Shown: positions 34,844-44,745, numbered from the stretch's first letter. The stretch is 64,000 nucleotides of DNA from Pseudoduganella plicata (GCF_004421005.1 NZ_CP038026.1:868001-932000); one strand, 5' to 3'. Translations and numbers: made by a program. Notes: generated by a model not told the origin, from the letters alone.

Positions 34844-36202
34844 TCAATACAGGGGCGGACGCTTGCGCAGCAGGCGCACCGCCTCGGCCTCGAAACGGCG
34901 CAATGCGTCCGCCGGCGTCAGCTGGCCGGCCAGCGGGGCGGGCAGGAATTTCGACGCGATCGCTTCCAGCGGGCCCGCCGCGCCCATGTACCAGCCGTCC
35001 GGATCGTAGACGACGTTGTGCGCCGCTTCGGCATACTGGGCGTTCGGCTGCAGCGCGAGCGCTTCCGGCGATTCGGCCACCGGCCGGTACGCAGGAATAT
35101 GGCCCCCTTCGGCCCAGCCCATCGAATGGCGCGCCACATACGCGACAAACGCCAGTACGGCATGCGCCTTGGCCGGCGTCATCGGCCGCTCGCCGTTGGC
35201 CGGCAGCGCGAAGCCGTGCGAATCGGCCCACGCGCTGGCGTTCCCGTACAGCTTCGGCAGCGGCACGATGCCGTAGTCGAACCCCAGCGTGCCCTTCTCG
35301 GTGCCCCGTACCAGCTCCGGCACCTCCCAGACGCCATTGATCATGAAGCCGGCGTTGCCGCCCATGAACTGGCTGGTCGACGCGGGATAATCCATGCCAG
35401 GCGTCGCATAGCCGGCATTGAACCACGCGGCGATCCGGCCCAGCGTCGCGGCACCGGCGGCGCCGTAGGCAAAGCGGCCATCGGCCACCACGGGCAGGCC
35501 CTGCTGCGCCAGCAGCGACAGCCACAGGCGCCAGATCGCATAGCTGCTTTGCGCGCTTTCCATCGTCATGCCCGGCTTGCCCGTCGCTTCCCTGACACGG
35601 CGGAACGCCTCCGTCAGCGCATCGATGCCTTCGATGGGTTTCAGTTTGCCGGCGCGGTCCAGCAGCCCTGCCTTGCCGACGAGATCCTTGTTGTAATACA
35701 GGACCAGCGGATGCTGGTCCAGCGGCACCGCGAACGTCCTGCCGGCGTACTGCGACTTGGCCCACTGGCGCGGCAGGAAGTCGCCGCCGGCCAGCCCGAC
35801 GGCCGCCAGTTCGGCCGGCGCGATGGGCCGCAGCACGCCGCCGCCGGCCAGGTTGGGCAGGCGTGACAGGTGGATCGTCGCCAGCTCCGGGCCGGCCCCC
35901 ACCACCGTGGCCGTGATCAGCTTCGTGTAGAACGGCTCGCCCCATTTGAGGGTCGTGCTTTCGACCCGCACGGCCCGCTGCGACGCATTGAATTCCTCGA
36001 CCAGCGCGCGCATGCGGGCCCCGTCCCCGCCGCTCAGCAGGGTCCACATGCGCACGATTTCCGGTGTCGACGCGCCGCGCGCAGGCGTATCGGCCAGCGC
36101 GCGCGCGGCCAGGCCTGGGCCGAGGGCCGCCAGCCCGGCGGCACGCAGCAATGCGCGACGCTTGCCGTTCACGGTCCGGTCGACGTTGCACAGGTATTTC
36201 AT
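34844..36202 (-). CDS. ABC transporter extracellular solute-binding protein
   Basis: A 452-residue family 1 sugar-binding protein. Its N-terminus (NGKRRALLRAAGLAALGPGL) carries a twin-Arg followed by a hydrophobic stretch, so export by the Tat pathway is possible. The mature part has the extracellular-binding-protein segments TPEIVRMWTLLSG, FVNASQ-like EEFNASQRAVRV, PLDQHPLVLYYNKDLVGKAG and MGGNAGFMINGVWEVPEL. The ligand is unknown, probably an oligosaccharide from the glycosidases around it. It starts 9 bases after the stop of the GH2 gene. Confidence 0.88.
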   Translation of the reverse strand: MKYLCNVDRTVNGKRRALLRAAGLAALGPGLAARALADTPARGASTPEIVRMWTLLSGGDGARMRALVEEFNASQRAVRVESTTLKWGEPFYTKLITATVVGAGPELATIHLSRLPNLAGGGVLRPIAPAELAAVGLAGGDFLPRQWAKSQYAGRTFAVPLDQHPLVLYYNKDLVGKAGLLDRAGKLKPIEGIDALTEAFRRVREATGKPGMTMESAQSSYAIWRLWLSLLAQQGLPVVADGRFAYGAAGAATLGRIAAWFNAGYATPGMDYPASTSQFMGGNAGFMINGVWEVPELVRGTEKGTLGFDYGIVPLPKLYGNASAWADSHGFALPANGERPMTPAKAHAVLAFVAYVARHSMGWAEGGHIPAYRPVAESPEALALQPNAQYAEAAHNVVYDPDGWYMGAAGPLEAIASKFLPAPLAGQLTPADALRRFEAEAVRLLRKRPPLY

Positions 36203-36211
36203 CTTGCCTGC

Positions 36212-38203
36212 TTACCTGGCGGGCGTGACGACGCGCGGGCCGGGCGGCCCGGACGTTCCCGGCTGGTCGTCGGGTCCGCCGCTGCCGGCGGTCGGGTCGG
36301 CCACGGCGGCATCGCCCGGCAATTCCTGCAGCGCGATACGCACGTCCGCGCCGGTACCGGAATCGAGCCAGTCGGGCGGCTCCTTCCACGCATGCTTTTC
36401 GCGCCACAGCAGGCTGTGACCGAGCGGATCGACATACCAGTCGTGCAGCCGCGCATCCGGCCCCCGCGTCGCCTCCGCCAGCGCCTCGATGGGCGCCTTC
36501 GGCAGCCGCTCTTCCGTCAGCAGGCCGTTCTTCTCGTGGAATGTATCCGTCAGCTGCGTGTAGCAGAAGCCGGACAGCGCGCGGCAGCGGTGGATCGCCG
36601 CCATCAGTTCCCGGTAGCGGGCCAGCAGCTCGGCACCATCCCTGGCCACCGAATAGCCCCAGCCTTTCGGGTCGGCCTGCTCCATGCAGGCGATACCGCC
36701 GAATTCGGACAGGAACAGCGGCTTGTCCAGCCCATTGAAGCCGTCGATGACGAGCCGGCGCCGGGCCGGCCGCACGTGTTCGAACGTGTGGGGCAGCCGT
36801 TCGCGGCTGCCGTAACGGGCATACAGCTCTTCCGGATCGACATGATAGTCGTGGATATTGACGAAGTCGCCGCACGGCATTTCCCAGCCGTCGTTGCCGA
36901 CGACCGGGCGGGTGCCATCGAGCGCCCGCGTCATGTGGTACATGGCGCGCACGAAGTCGACCTGGCGGCGGTCGTGCATCAGTTCCGGCACGCCCCAGGA
37001 TTCGTTGGTGGGCACCCAGGCCACGATGCACGGGTGCGAGATGTCGCGCTCGACCAGTTCCTTCCACTCCTCCATCACGCCGTGCACGGTCGCGCTGGAG
37101 AAGCCGTAGGCGGACGGCATCTCGGCCCACACGCACAGCCCCAGCACGTCGCACCAGTACAGCCAGCGCGGGTCTTCCGATTTCTGGTGCTTGCGCACCC
37201 CGTTGAAGCCCAGCCGCTTGATCAGAAGAACGTCCTGGCGCAGCTGTTCGGCCGTCGCCACCATCAGGCTGTCCGGCCAGTAACCCTGGTCCAGCACCAT
37301 GCGCAGATAATACGGCCGGCTGTTGAGCAGGAAGCGGTCGCCGTCCACCGAGACCGTGCGCAGCGCCGTATAGCTGACGACGTGATCGAGCACGATGCCG
37401 TCCTCCGCATGCAGCGTGATTTCGGCGTCGATCAGCTGCGGGCTTTCGGGACTCCACATCCAGTGGGCGCGGGCGTCGTCGATGCCCGGGTCGGGCAGCT
37501 GGAACAGCCGCGACAGGCAATCCTCCGTCATCAGGCAGCGGTCCGACACGAGGATGCGTTCGCCCAGGCGCAGCGTGACGTTCAGCGTGCTGTTTTTGGG
37601 CAGATGGGCGATGTCCGCATCGAGCCGGATCTGCCAGGTGAACACGTCCGCCGTCCAGCGCACGCGCGCGATGTGCGCGTAGGCCACCTTCTCCATCCAG
37701 ACGGTGCGCCAGATGCCCGTCGTGCGTGGATACCAGATCGAATGGGGCTCCAGCTCCCAGTCCATCTTGCCGCGCACCTTGTGCATGTCGTGCGGATCGT
37801 CCTCGGCCTGGACGATGATTTCCAGCGTGTGGCTGTTCAGGTAACGGGTGACGTCGATCGAGAACGGACTGTGGCCGCCCTTGTGCTGAATGGCGAAGAA
37901 ACCGTTGATCCAGACGCGCGCCCGGTGGTTGACGGCGCCGAAGTGCAGCATCAGCCGCTCGTCGGACGCCGGCAGCAGGCTGTCGTCCAGGCCCACGATC
38001 CGCTTGTACCAGACGCGTCGGCGAAAGCCCGTGTCATGCAGGCCGCTGGCCCGCGCCTCGGGCGGAAACGGGACGTTGATGGTACGGTCGAACGGCACCG
38101 TGGCCGGATCGTGATGGACGGCTTCGTCGTCCAGCATGGCCTGCCACTGGCCATCGAGATTGAGCCATTCGGGACGCCGCAATTGCGGCCGGGGGTGGTC
38201 CAC
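36212..38203 (-). CDS. Glycoside hydrolase family 2 enzyme
   Basis: A 663-residue beta-glycosidase with the GH2 architecture: a sugar-binding jelly-roll (RPEWLNLDGQWQAMLDDEA to VWINGFFAIQHKGGHSPFSID), an immunoglobulin-like domain and a TIM barrel. The acid/base Glu is in WVPTNESWGVPE and the nucleophile Glu in FLSEFGG. Typical activities are beta-galactosidase, beta-glucuronidase or beta-mannosidase. The start is a GTG at 38201-38203, about 8 bases after GGAGGAG. No signal peptide, so it acts on imported oligosaccharides. Confidence 0.85.
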   Translation of the reverse strand: MDHPRPQLRRPEWLNLDGQWQAMLDDEAVHHDPATVPFDRTINVPFPPEARASGLHDTGFRRRVWYKRIVGLDDSLLPASDERLMLHFGAVNHRARVWINGFFAIQHKGGHSPFSIDVTRYLNSHTLEIIVQAEDDPHDMHKVRGKMDWELEPHSIWYPRTTGIWRTVWMEKVAYAHIARVRWTADVFTWQIRLDADIAHLPKNSTLNVTLRLGERILVSDRCLMTEDCLSRLFQLPDPGIDDARAHWMWSPESPQLIDAEITLHAEDGIVLDHVVSYTALRTVSVDGDRFLLNSRPYYLRMVLDQGYWPDSLMVATAEQLRQDVLLIKRLGFNGVRKHQKSEDPRWLYWCDVLGLCVWAEMPSAYGFSSATVHGVMEEWKELVERDISHPCIVAWVPTNESWGVPELMHDRRQVDFVRAMYHMTRALDGTRPVVGNDGWEMPCGDFVNIHDYHVDPEELYARYGSRERLPHTFEHVRPARRRLVIDGFNGLDKPLFLSEFGGIACMEQADPKGWGYSVARDGAELLARYRELMAAIHRCRALSGFCYTQLTDTFHEKNGLLTEERLPKAPIEALAEATRGPDARLHDWYVDPLGHSLLWREKHAWKEPPDWLDSGTGADVRIALQELPGDAAVADPTAGSGGPDDQPGTSGPPGPRVVTPAR

Positions 38204-38321
38204 TTTGTCGCTCCTCCGTATTTTTGTGCTGCCTTTTATGCCATCTTTACTCCCGGTTCATGTTACCAGTAATAATATTGCCAACGTCGTCCGCTTGGCA
38301 GCCGTGCGGCCGTCTGTGACT

Positions 38322-40129
38322 TCACCGCGACAGCCGGGCCGCCGTCACGTGCGAAAACACGGCCTGGCGTGCGCCGCCGCCCATCGCCACCAGACCAAGC
38401 TTCAAGGGCTCTGGCCCCAGCCGGTGCGTCCAGACCGCGCCACCCACCCAGTTCCTGCCGTCCTGGCTGGACCACGCGGCGATCTGCTGCCCGGACCCCT
38501 GCCGACGGATCTCCAGCCGCAGCCACGTCCACGGCTGGCCCGGCGTGCCCGCCACCGTATTGCCGTAGCGTGGCCAGTCCGGCTGCTCCGGCTGCCCTTC
38601 CTTGGCGAATTCCACCTGGTGCAGGCCCGCGTCGGCCAGCACGGCCAGCTTGACGTAGTTGTCGTCGTCGCCCAGCACCACCAGGCCCGCCTGCACGTGC
38701 GTGGCGCAGCAGTCTTCCGGCGCATCGAGCCGCACGCGCGCTTCGATCCGCACGTCTCCCGGCGGCAACGCGCGGGTCAGCACCGCCGCCGAGTTGACGT
38801 CGCCATACAGGTCGCCCGCCCCGTACGCCAGGCCAGGCCGCCCTTGCCCGCGCCTTTTCCCACTTTCCAGTCCCCGGCAGGCGGACGGCGCAGCCATTGC
38901 CAGGCCGGCGCCAGCCGCGTCCCCGCGAACGTTTCGCGCCACAGCGGGCGCGCCTTGTCCACGGCGGCCGGCGGGTCCAGCGGCGGGCGCAGCGTGGCGG
39001 CGTCGCCCGCCACGGCGCTGGGTCCGGGCAGCTTCGTATCGGACGGCCCCCGCCCCCCCGCCACGACGGGCCAGCCGTCGACCCAGTCGACCCGGTCCAG
39101 CATGGCGAGGCGGCGCGTCAGGTCGGGCGCGGCAAAGTAGGGTTCATTGCGGTCGACGGCGTGGTAGATCGTCCACCACTGGCCGGCGCCGTCCTGGAAC
39201 ACCGTGTTGTGGCCGGGGCCGATCCAGCGGTTGCCGCTTTGCGGCAGCACCGGCGTGCCGCCCACCCGGGCCGCCGCCATGTCGATGCCGTGGCGGTCGA
39301 GGAACGGCCCTTCCGGGCGGGTGGCGCGGCCGACGTAGAGGGCATAGCCCGTCAACGGCCCGGCGCAGCAGTTGGTCGCGGAAGCGAAAAGATAGTAGTG
39401 GCCGCCATGTTTCACCACTTCGGCGCCCTCGTAGCGCCACGTCGTGCCCACGCGCGTCGGCGCGCCAGCAAGCGCCAGGCCGTCGCTTGCGAGGCGCTGC
39501 ACGAACATGCCGCCGCCATAGCTGCCGTAGTACAGGTAGTGGCGGCCGTCCTCCTGCGTCAGCACGTCCGGGTCGTAAGTCCAGTGGAACTTGCAGCCAG
39601 GCGCCGCGCGGCGCGGCGCGACCACCAGGCCGGGAGCGGGCTGCCACGGCCCGACCGGCGAGGCGCTGGTGGCCACGCCGATGGCGCTGTCCGCGTCGCA
39701 GCCCGGTTCCGGGCTGTGGGCATCGTCCACGTCCGTGATCGTGTAGTACAGGTAATAGCGGCCATTCAGGTACACCGGCTCCGGCGCCCACAGGCCCGCC
39801 GTCGCGGTGGCCGGCGCGGGGCGCTCGCTGAACGCGTCGGTGACGAACGTCCAGTCGATCAGGTCGTGCGAACGGTAGATCGGCATCAGGCGGAAGCGCC
39901 AGCCTTTCGCGTCCTTTTCCTTGCGGCTGACGGGGTCGGTGGTGCAGTACAGGTACCACGTGGGCTTGTCCGCCTGCCGATCGCGCAGGATGGCCGGGTC
40001 GGCACAATTTTGCGCCAGTTCGCCACCGGGCAGGCGCAGGTTCAGGGGATTTTTATAGGTGGGCGCCTCGGCCGAGGCGGTGGTGGCCAGGGCGGCCAGC
40101 AGGGCAGAAAGGGAAATACGGGCGGACAC
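38322..40129 (-). pseudogene. Secreted GH43-type glycosidase gene with a frameshift before its C-terminal domain
   Basis: A GTG start (40127-40129, after AAAGGAGAG) opens a signal peptide (SARISLSALLAALATTASA). The catalytic GH43-like part runs intact: NCADPAILRDRQADKPTWYL, HWTYDPDVLTQEDGRHYLYY and YEGAEVVKHGGHYYLFASA hold the three acidic residues. Near 38825 one base is missing: the frame ends as WRTGRATCMATST, but the next frame continues the same protein as YGAGDLYGDVNSAAVLTRA, then a jelly-roll domain (DUF1349-like) ends at the stop at 38322. The whole would be about 600 residues. Either a true truncation that leaves the catalytic domain alone, or an error in the sequence. Confidence 0.75.
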
Positions 40130-40154
40130 GCGACTCTCCTTTACCAATGGTCGC

Positions 40155-40165
40155 GGTACGTTACC
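40155..40165. promoter_or_regulatory. Candidate LacI-type half-palindrome upstream of the secreted GH43
   Basis: An 11-base element, GGTACGTTACC, 26 bases upstream of the GTG start, with GGTA and TACC arms. Further GTTACC half-sites occur at 38261-38268 near the GH2 start. The spacing resembles LacI-family operators of sugar loci (GGTAACGTTACC type), but it is short and imperfect. Confidence 0.3.
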
Positions 40166-40239
40166 ATGCTTCGGGGCCGGGGTCAGGCATTCCGACATTT
40201 TGTCCGGATGCCTGATACCGTTGCTGCAATGCCGGCTTG

Positions 40240-41772
40240 TCAGCCGACCAGCTTGCCGATCACGGGCGCCAGCGCCGGCGGGCGGCAGCCGAAGGCGGCG
40301 AGGCGCCCCTGCGCGCCGGGGACGAGATCGAGATCGTACGGCAGCCGCCCCGCGACGACCCACAGCCTGTCGGCGGGCAGCGCGGCCAGCAGCCGCTGCT
40401 GCCCTTCCACCAGCATGGCGTTATACGTCTGCACGACGATCTGCTCCGACCCGGCCGCGAATGCGATGGCCTCGTCCACGTCGGCCGGCGTGGGCTGGGC
40501 GGACAGCGCATGCTCGCGCACCGTCAGCCCGCCCGCCGTCAGGCCTTCGAGCATCGAGCTGCGCGCCTCCTTGTTGCGGCCATTGGCCACCTCGTCGACT
40601 TCGGTGCGGTCGCGCACTTCGAACGTGATCAAAGCGACGGGCCTGGCCGGGTCGAGCGGCCGGAACCGACCTTCCACCTTCAGCGCGCGGCGCTGCACGT
40701 CGGCCGCCAGCGCCAGCGCATCGGCGTTCATCAGCCCGGCCGGCGTGGCAGGCAGCTCGCGCCAGCCCTGCACGGCGGCGGACTGCTTCAGCCGCCGGAC
40801 GCGCGCCAGCACCTGCCCGATGCGTTCATCCGGCAGGCGCCCCGATGCCAGCGCCCCCGCCACGGCGTCGATCGCCGCATGCTGGCGCGCCTCGCTGTGC
40901 GAGATCAGCACGATGTCCGCGCCGGCCAGCAGGGTCCCGATGGCGCCCTCCTCCACGCCGATGCCGTCGGCGATCGCGCCCATTTCCAGGCAGTCGGAGA
41001 TGACGACGCCGTCGTAACCCATCTCGTCGCGCAGCAGTCCCGTCAGCACGGCGCGGGACAGCGTGGCCGGCACACCGGCATCCTTCTCGAATGCGGGGAA
41101 CGCGACGTGGGCCGTCATGATGGCATCCACGCCCTGGGCAATCGCGGCGCGGAACGGCGCCAGTTCGACGGCGTGCAGCCGCTCCCGGTCGTGACCCACC
41201 AGCGCCATCGCGTGGTGCGAGTCTACCGCCGTATCGCCATGGCCGGGGAAGTGCTTGGCCGTAACGAGCACGCCGGCCTGACGCAGCCCGCCGATGGCGG
41301 CGCCGCCGTAGCGGATCACCGTGTCCGCATCCTCGCCGAACGCGCGCACGCCGATGACGGGGTTGCTGCGGTTGTTGTTCACGTCCAGCACGGGGGCGAG
41401 CAGCATGTTGATGCCGATGGCGCGCATCTCGGCGCCGCTGATGCGGTGCAGCGCCTCGCAGTCGGCGCTGGAGCCGGCCGCCTGGAACGCCATCGGCGCC
41501 GGCATCGGCGTCACGCCCTGCTCGATGCGCATCACCATGCCACCCTCCTGGTCGATGCCGATCAGCAGCGGCACGTCGGACACTTCCGCATTGATCTCCT
41601 GCAGCCGGCGGCACAGCGTGGCCACCTGGCCGGGGGTGTGGACGTTGCGGCGGAACAGGATGACGCCGCCCACACGGCGTTCGCGGATCAGCCGCCCGAT
41701 CGCCGCATCCGGCTCCAGGCCGTCGAAGCCCACCATGAACAACTGACCGATGTCCGTATTCTGCACTGCCAT
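40240..41772 (-). CDS. Glycoside hydrolase family 3, NagZ-like
   Basis: A 510-residue enzyme whose N-terminal TIM barrel carries the GH3/NagZ motifs: LLIGIDQEGGMVMRI, the histidine loop KHFPGHGDTAVDSHHAM and the nucleophile Asp in GVVISDCLEMGAI. Family members are beta-N-acetylhexosaminidases or beta-glucosidases. The KHFPGHGDT loop is characteristic of NagZ-type beta-N-acetylglucosaminidases, though such enzymes also occur in plant-polysaccharide loci. The C-terminal half (from about 360) is a further domain (EGLTAGGLTVREHALS). ATG start with GAGGAAG. It is the most upstream gene of this minus-strand locus. Confidence 0.85.
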   Translation of the reverse strand: MAVQNTDIGQLFMVGFDGLEPDAAIGRLIRERRVGGVILFRRNVHTPGQVATLCRRLQEINAEVSDVPLLIGIDQEGGMVMRIEQGVTPMPAPMAFQAAGSSADCEALHRISGAEMRAIGINMLLAPVLDVNNNRSNPVIGVRAFGEDADTVIRYGGAAIGGLRQAGVLVTAKHFPGHGDTAVDSHHAMALVGHDRERLHAVELAPFRAAIAQGVDAIMTAHVAFPAFEKDAGVPATLSRAVLTGLLRDEMGYDGVVISDCLEMGAIADGIGVEEGAIGTLLAGADIVLISHSEARQHAAIDAVAGALASGRLPDERIGQVLARVRRLKQSAAVQGWRELPATPAGLMNADALALAADVQRRALKVEGRFRPLDPARPVALITFEVRDRTEVDEVANGRNKEARSSMLEGLTAGGLTVREHALSAQPTPADVDEAIAFAAGSEQIVVQTYNAMLVEGQQRLLAALPADRLWVVAGRLPYDLDLVPGAQGRLAAFGCRPPALAPVIGKLVG

Positions 41773-41793
41773 ATCGCTTCCTCTCGTTTCAAT

Positions 41794-42747
41794 TCAGTTG
41801 CGCCAGGACGCCAGTCCCAGCAGCCGCTCGCCCAGCGGCGTCAATTGTGCCGCGTCGTAGCGGCTCCCGTGCGCCGCGCCGTGCAGGCTGTAGCCCTGCG
41901 GCGCCATGCGCTCGCGCCAGCAGCGGATGCGCCATTCGCGCGCAGCCGCGTCTTCTTCGCGCGCCGGCAGCATGGCAATATACTGGGCCATGCGCACCTT
42001 GTCGCGCGAAATATTCTGCCGGATGCCGTGGCACAGCCGGCTGTTGAAGATCAGCAGGTCGCCCTTGCGCAGCGGTACCGCTACCCGCGGCAGTCCCGTC
42101 ACGTCCGGCCGATACCAGTCCCAGTCGTCCGGCTGACGCGCGCGCCAGCGCGCATAGTGGCGAAACAGCTCGGGGATGCAGACGAAGCCGCCCACCTCCG
42201 GGTCCACCTGGTCGCCGATCGACAGCACCCCCTGTACGCTGTCGGCTTCGCCATCGGGATCGTAGTCGAAGTGCATGAAGCTCTTGAACTCGAAGCCCGG
42301 TTCCGGCGGCAGGTTCAGGTTGACGCGGTCGATCGAGACCCACAGTTCTTCCGTCCCCCACAGGTCGGCAAAGGCGCCATGCACGCGCGGGGACTGGCGC
42401 GCATCCCACAGCAGCTGGTGATGATACAGCTCCACCATCCCCGCGTTGTAGCTCAGTTCCGTGCGGCGCAGCCGCGATTTCTCGGGCGGATACCACGTGG
42501 CCGGATCGGTCCGGTCCATCCCTTCGAATTCCCAGATCAGGTCGCCGATGCCCTCGACCGTCGCGCGCGGCACCGCTCCCTCGATGACGACGTAGCCATT
42601 TTCCTCCCAGTGGCGCCAGTCGCCTTCGCTCAGCACGCGCAGCGGGCGGTCGCCGCGTGGCGCGAGGCGCGTTACGGCCGTGCCGACGGTGGACGGGTTG
42701 CGGTCGCGGATGCTGTGCTTGCCGATGGTGTCGATCGTGTCGTTCAT
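41794..42747 (-). CDS. Phytanoyl-CoA dioxygenase family protein (Fe(II)/2-oxoglutarate)
   Basis: A 317-residue PhyH-type oxygenase with a jelly-roll core. The iron ligands are HxD in FKSFMHFDYDPDG and the distal His in FNSRLCHGIRQNISRDK; the Arg following it binds 2-oxoglutarate. It should hydroxylate an unknown small molecule or lipid. The ATG overlaps the stop of the GNAT gene (ATGA). Its neighbours are a glycosyltransferase, an acetyltransferase and an exporter, so I infer a biosynthetic step. The upstream GH3 gene is 21 bases away on the same strand, but it belongs to a different function. Confidence 0.82.
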   Translation of the reverse strand: MNDTIDTIGKHSIRDRNPSTVGTAVTRLAPRGDRPLRVLSEGDWRHWEENGYVVIEGAVPRATVEGIGDLIWEFEGMDRTDPATWYPPEKSRLRRTELSYNAGMVELYHHQLLWDARQSPRVHGAFADLWGTEELWVSIDRVNLNLPPEPGFEFKSFMHFDYDPDGEADSVQGVLSIGDQVDPEVGGFVCIPELFRHYARWRARQPDDWDWYRPDVTGLPRVAVPLRKGDLLIFNSRLCHGIRQNISRDKVRMAQYIAMLPAREEDAAAREWRIRCWRERMAPQGYSLHGAAHGSRYDAAQLTPLGERLLGLASWRN

Positions 42748-43361
42748 GTCTCCTCCCGGGTGGTTGCGAGCGGACGCGCCATGCAGTGCAGGCGGTCGAA
42801 AAACAGCGGGTACGCATCGTCGAACGTGCCCCTGACCGTGAAGCCGCGGCGCCCGTACATCGGCAGCGCCGCGCTGCTTTGCCAGACCGTCAGGCAGACG
42901 GCGGCGCACCCGAGCGCCAGCGCCCTGCGCTCCACGTCCGCCAGCAGCACGTCCAGCAGGCCGCGCCCGCGGCAGGCCGGCTCGATGGCGAGACTGGCCA
43001 CGAACAGGTCGTCCGCACCCGCATGCCGCGCGACGAAGGCGTCGTACGCCGCGTCCATCGCCTGGACCTCGTCACGATAGTGGTTGAGGGCCGGCGTGCC
43101 GGCATACTGCGCTGGCGTTGCAGCATTATAAAAACCGGCCAGGCGCGTGCCTTCGTACAGCGCGACGATATGCCGCAGCCACGGATCGATGTTCTGCCGC
43201 CGCTGCAACTGCCGCGGCGGCAGCCCGAGGCGGTTGGCCACGGAGCAGTATTCCAGGTAGCTGGTCTCGAACAGCAGCGCCGCCATGCGGTCCAGGTCGG
43301 GCGCCGGCACTGCGGGACCGGGAACGAACGTCAACGCCGTTGGGTTGCGCAGGTCATTCAT
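42744..43361 (-). CDS. GNAT family N-acetyltransferase
   Basis: A 205-residue acetyltransferase. The GNAT core is at about 90-160: VASLAIEPACRGRGLLDVLL (motif A with the R/Q-x-x-G-x-G/A acetyl-CoA loop) and CAAVCLTVWQSSAALPMYGRRGFTVRG. The N-terminal helices (PAVPAPDLDRMAALLFETS) probably bind the acceptor. The acceptor is unknown. Its start overlaps the glycosyltransferase stop by 8 bases, and its stop overlaps the dioxygenase start. Confidence 0.82.
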   Translation of the reverse strand: MNDLRNPTALTFVPGPAVPAPDLDRMAALLFETSYLEYCSVANRLGLPPRQLQRRQNIDPWLRHIVALYEGTRLAGFYNAATPAQYAGTPALNHYRDEVQAMDAAYDAFVARHAGADDLFVASLAIEPACRGRGLLDVLLADVERRALALGCAAVCLTVWQSSAALPMYGRRGFTVRGTFDDAYPLFFDRLHCMARPLATTREET

Positions 43362-44745
43362 GGGCGAACAGCTCGCGCCGACGAGGGACGGGCAACGTAC
43401 CTGCGCAGGCGCCGCGCATCGGCTGCCAGAAGCCGCCCTGGGCGATGCGCTCGCCGTTGCGCGCCAGCAGATAGGCGGCAAACAGCGCGTTGACGCGCTC
43501 CAGATGCGGATCGTCGCACAGGAACGAGTAGTAATTGCAGCCAGGCGATTGCGCGCGCAGCTGCGGCGCATACGCCATCGGCGCCACCTCCGTCACCCAC
43601 GCCACCTCGACGACGCGCTCGAGCTCCAACGGGTGCGCCAGCCGCCAGTCGCGTTCCGCCAGCCTTGCCACCGAGCGCTCGTACGCCTGCGCTTCGGCCG
43701 GCGACAATGGCTGCGGTGCGCCCGTATCGGCGTCCATCCTCAATCGCATCCCGCGCACGCCCGCCACGACCGCTTCAGGGCGCGGGTCCGCCAGTACGCC
43801 ATACCCCTGCGTCATCTCGTGCCAGGACAGCAGCGTGCTGCCGGCTTGGCGACGCCACCTGTAGTACGTTGCCTGTTGCAGAAGGCGCGGGTCAGGCGTG
43901 CCAAAGGGCGACAACGTACCCAGCGCCGCCGCCATCTCGTCCGCCAGCTCACGTACCGCCGCGTCGCCCCGGCGTGCCACCAGCAGGCCGTTCTCGTCGC
44001 GCACGAGGTTCAGCCACGACACGTGCCTGGCGGTCACCTGGCCGTCCACGCTGTCGAAGCCTACGTAGTCCGGCACCTCGGGCCGCGCCAGGAACACCGT
44101 GGCGCTGCGGTACGGCATCGTGTCCGCGTCCAGGTAGACGCCGCCGTGTTCTCGCAGCACGAGGATGCGCAGGTAATCGGACAGGTTGACGTAGCAGCCA
44201 GCCGCATGCCACCGGGCCAGCCGCTGCGCCAGCGCGGGCACGCACTGGCGGATCAGCGTGGCCAGGCTGTGCACGTCCAGGTCGCGGCCGCCGATCGTGT
44301 AGCGGCCGATGCAGCCCTGGTCGTTGCCCGGACCGGGCCGGAACAGCGGATCTTCCGCCAGTTGCGCCGCATCCCACACCCACAACACCGACGACCAGCC
44401 GCCATCGACTTCTTCGAGCGCGGCGCCCCACTGGCAGATGGCCTGGCGCGCCCCGTCGGGCAGCGCGCCGCCCATCCAGATGCGGTGCAGCAGCGTCTCG
44501 TCCAGCGCACGCGTGGGCATTCCGATCAGGGACGACACGCGCCGCGCGTCGAACAGTTCGAAATTCGTGTGCACGTGGTCGCGCAGCGCCGCCAGCCGCT
44601 GGCGCCAGGCGCGGCCCTGCTGGACCAGCCGCTGCGCCGCATCCGCCGACGCGCCGTGGCTGCAGAGCAGCTCCCACTGCCGGCAGGCCAGGAAATCGGC
44701 CTTCAGCGCCCGTACTGCCAGTTCGTATCCGGTATCGAAACTCAT
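43354..44745 (-). CDS. TcdA/TcdB-like glycosyltransferase with DxD motif
   Basis: A 463-residue protein whose central region has the DxD-type sugar-transfer pattern SDYLRILVLREHGGVYLDADTMPYRSATVF, as in clostridial glucosylating toxins and the related Gly_transf_sug/OCH1-like enzymes. The LHRIWMGGALPDGARQ segment and C-terminal NYYSFLCDDPHLERVNALFA fit the same GT-A fold. It has no translocation domain or toxin tail and is flanked by biosynthetic genes, so here it is a metabolic transferase. The sugar donor and acceptor are unknown. Start at the ATG 44743-44745, 18 bases after the MFS stop. Confidence 0.78.
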   Translation of the reverse strand: MSFDTGYELAVRALKADFLACRQWELLCSHGASADAAQRLVQQGRAWRQRLAALRDHVHTNFELFDARRVSSLIGMPTRALDETLLHRIWMGGALPDGARQAICQWGAALEEVDGGWSSVLWVWDAAQLAEDPLFRPGPGNDQGCIGRYTIGGRDLDVHSLATLIRQCVPALAQRLARWHAAGCYVNLSDYLRILVLREHGGVYLDADTMPYRSATVFLARPEVPDYVGFDSVDGQVTARHVSWLNLVRDENGLLVARRGDAAVRELADEMAAALGTLSPFGTPDPRLLQQATYYRWRRQAGSTLLSWHEMTQGYGVLADPRPEAVVAGVRGMRLRMDADTGAPQPLSPAEAQAYERSVARLAERDWRLAHPLELERVVEVAWVTEVAPMAYAPQLRAQSPGCNYYSFLCDDPHLERVNALFAAYLLARNGERIAQGGFWQPMRGACAGTLPVPRRRELFAHE

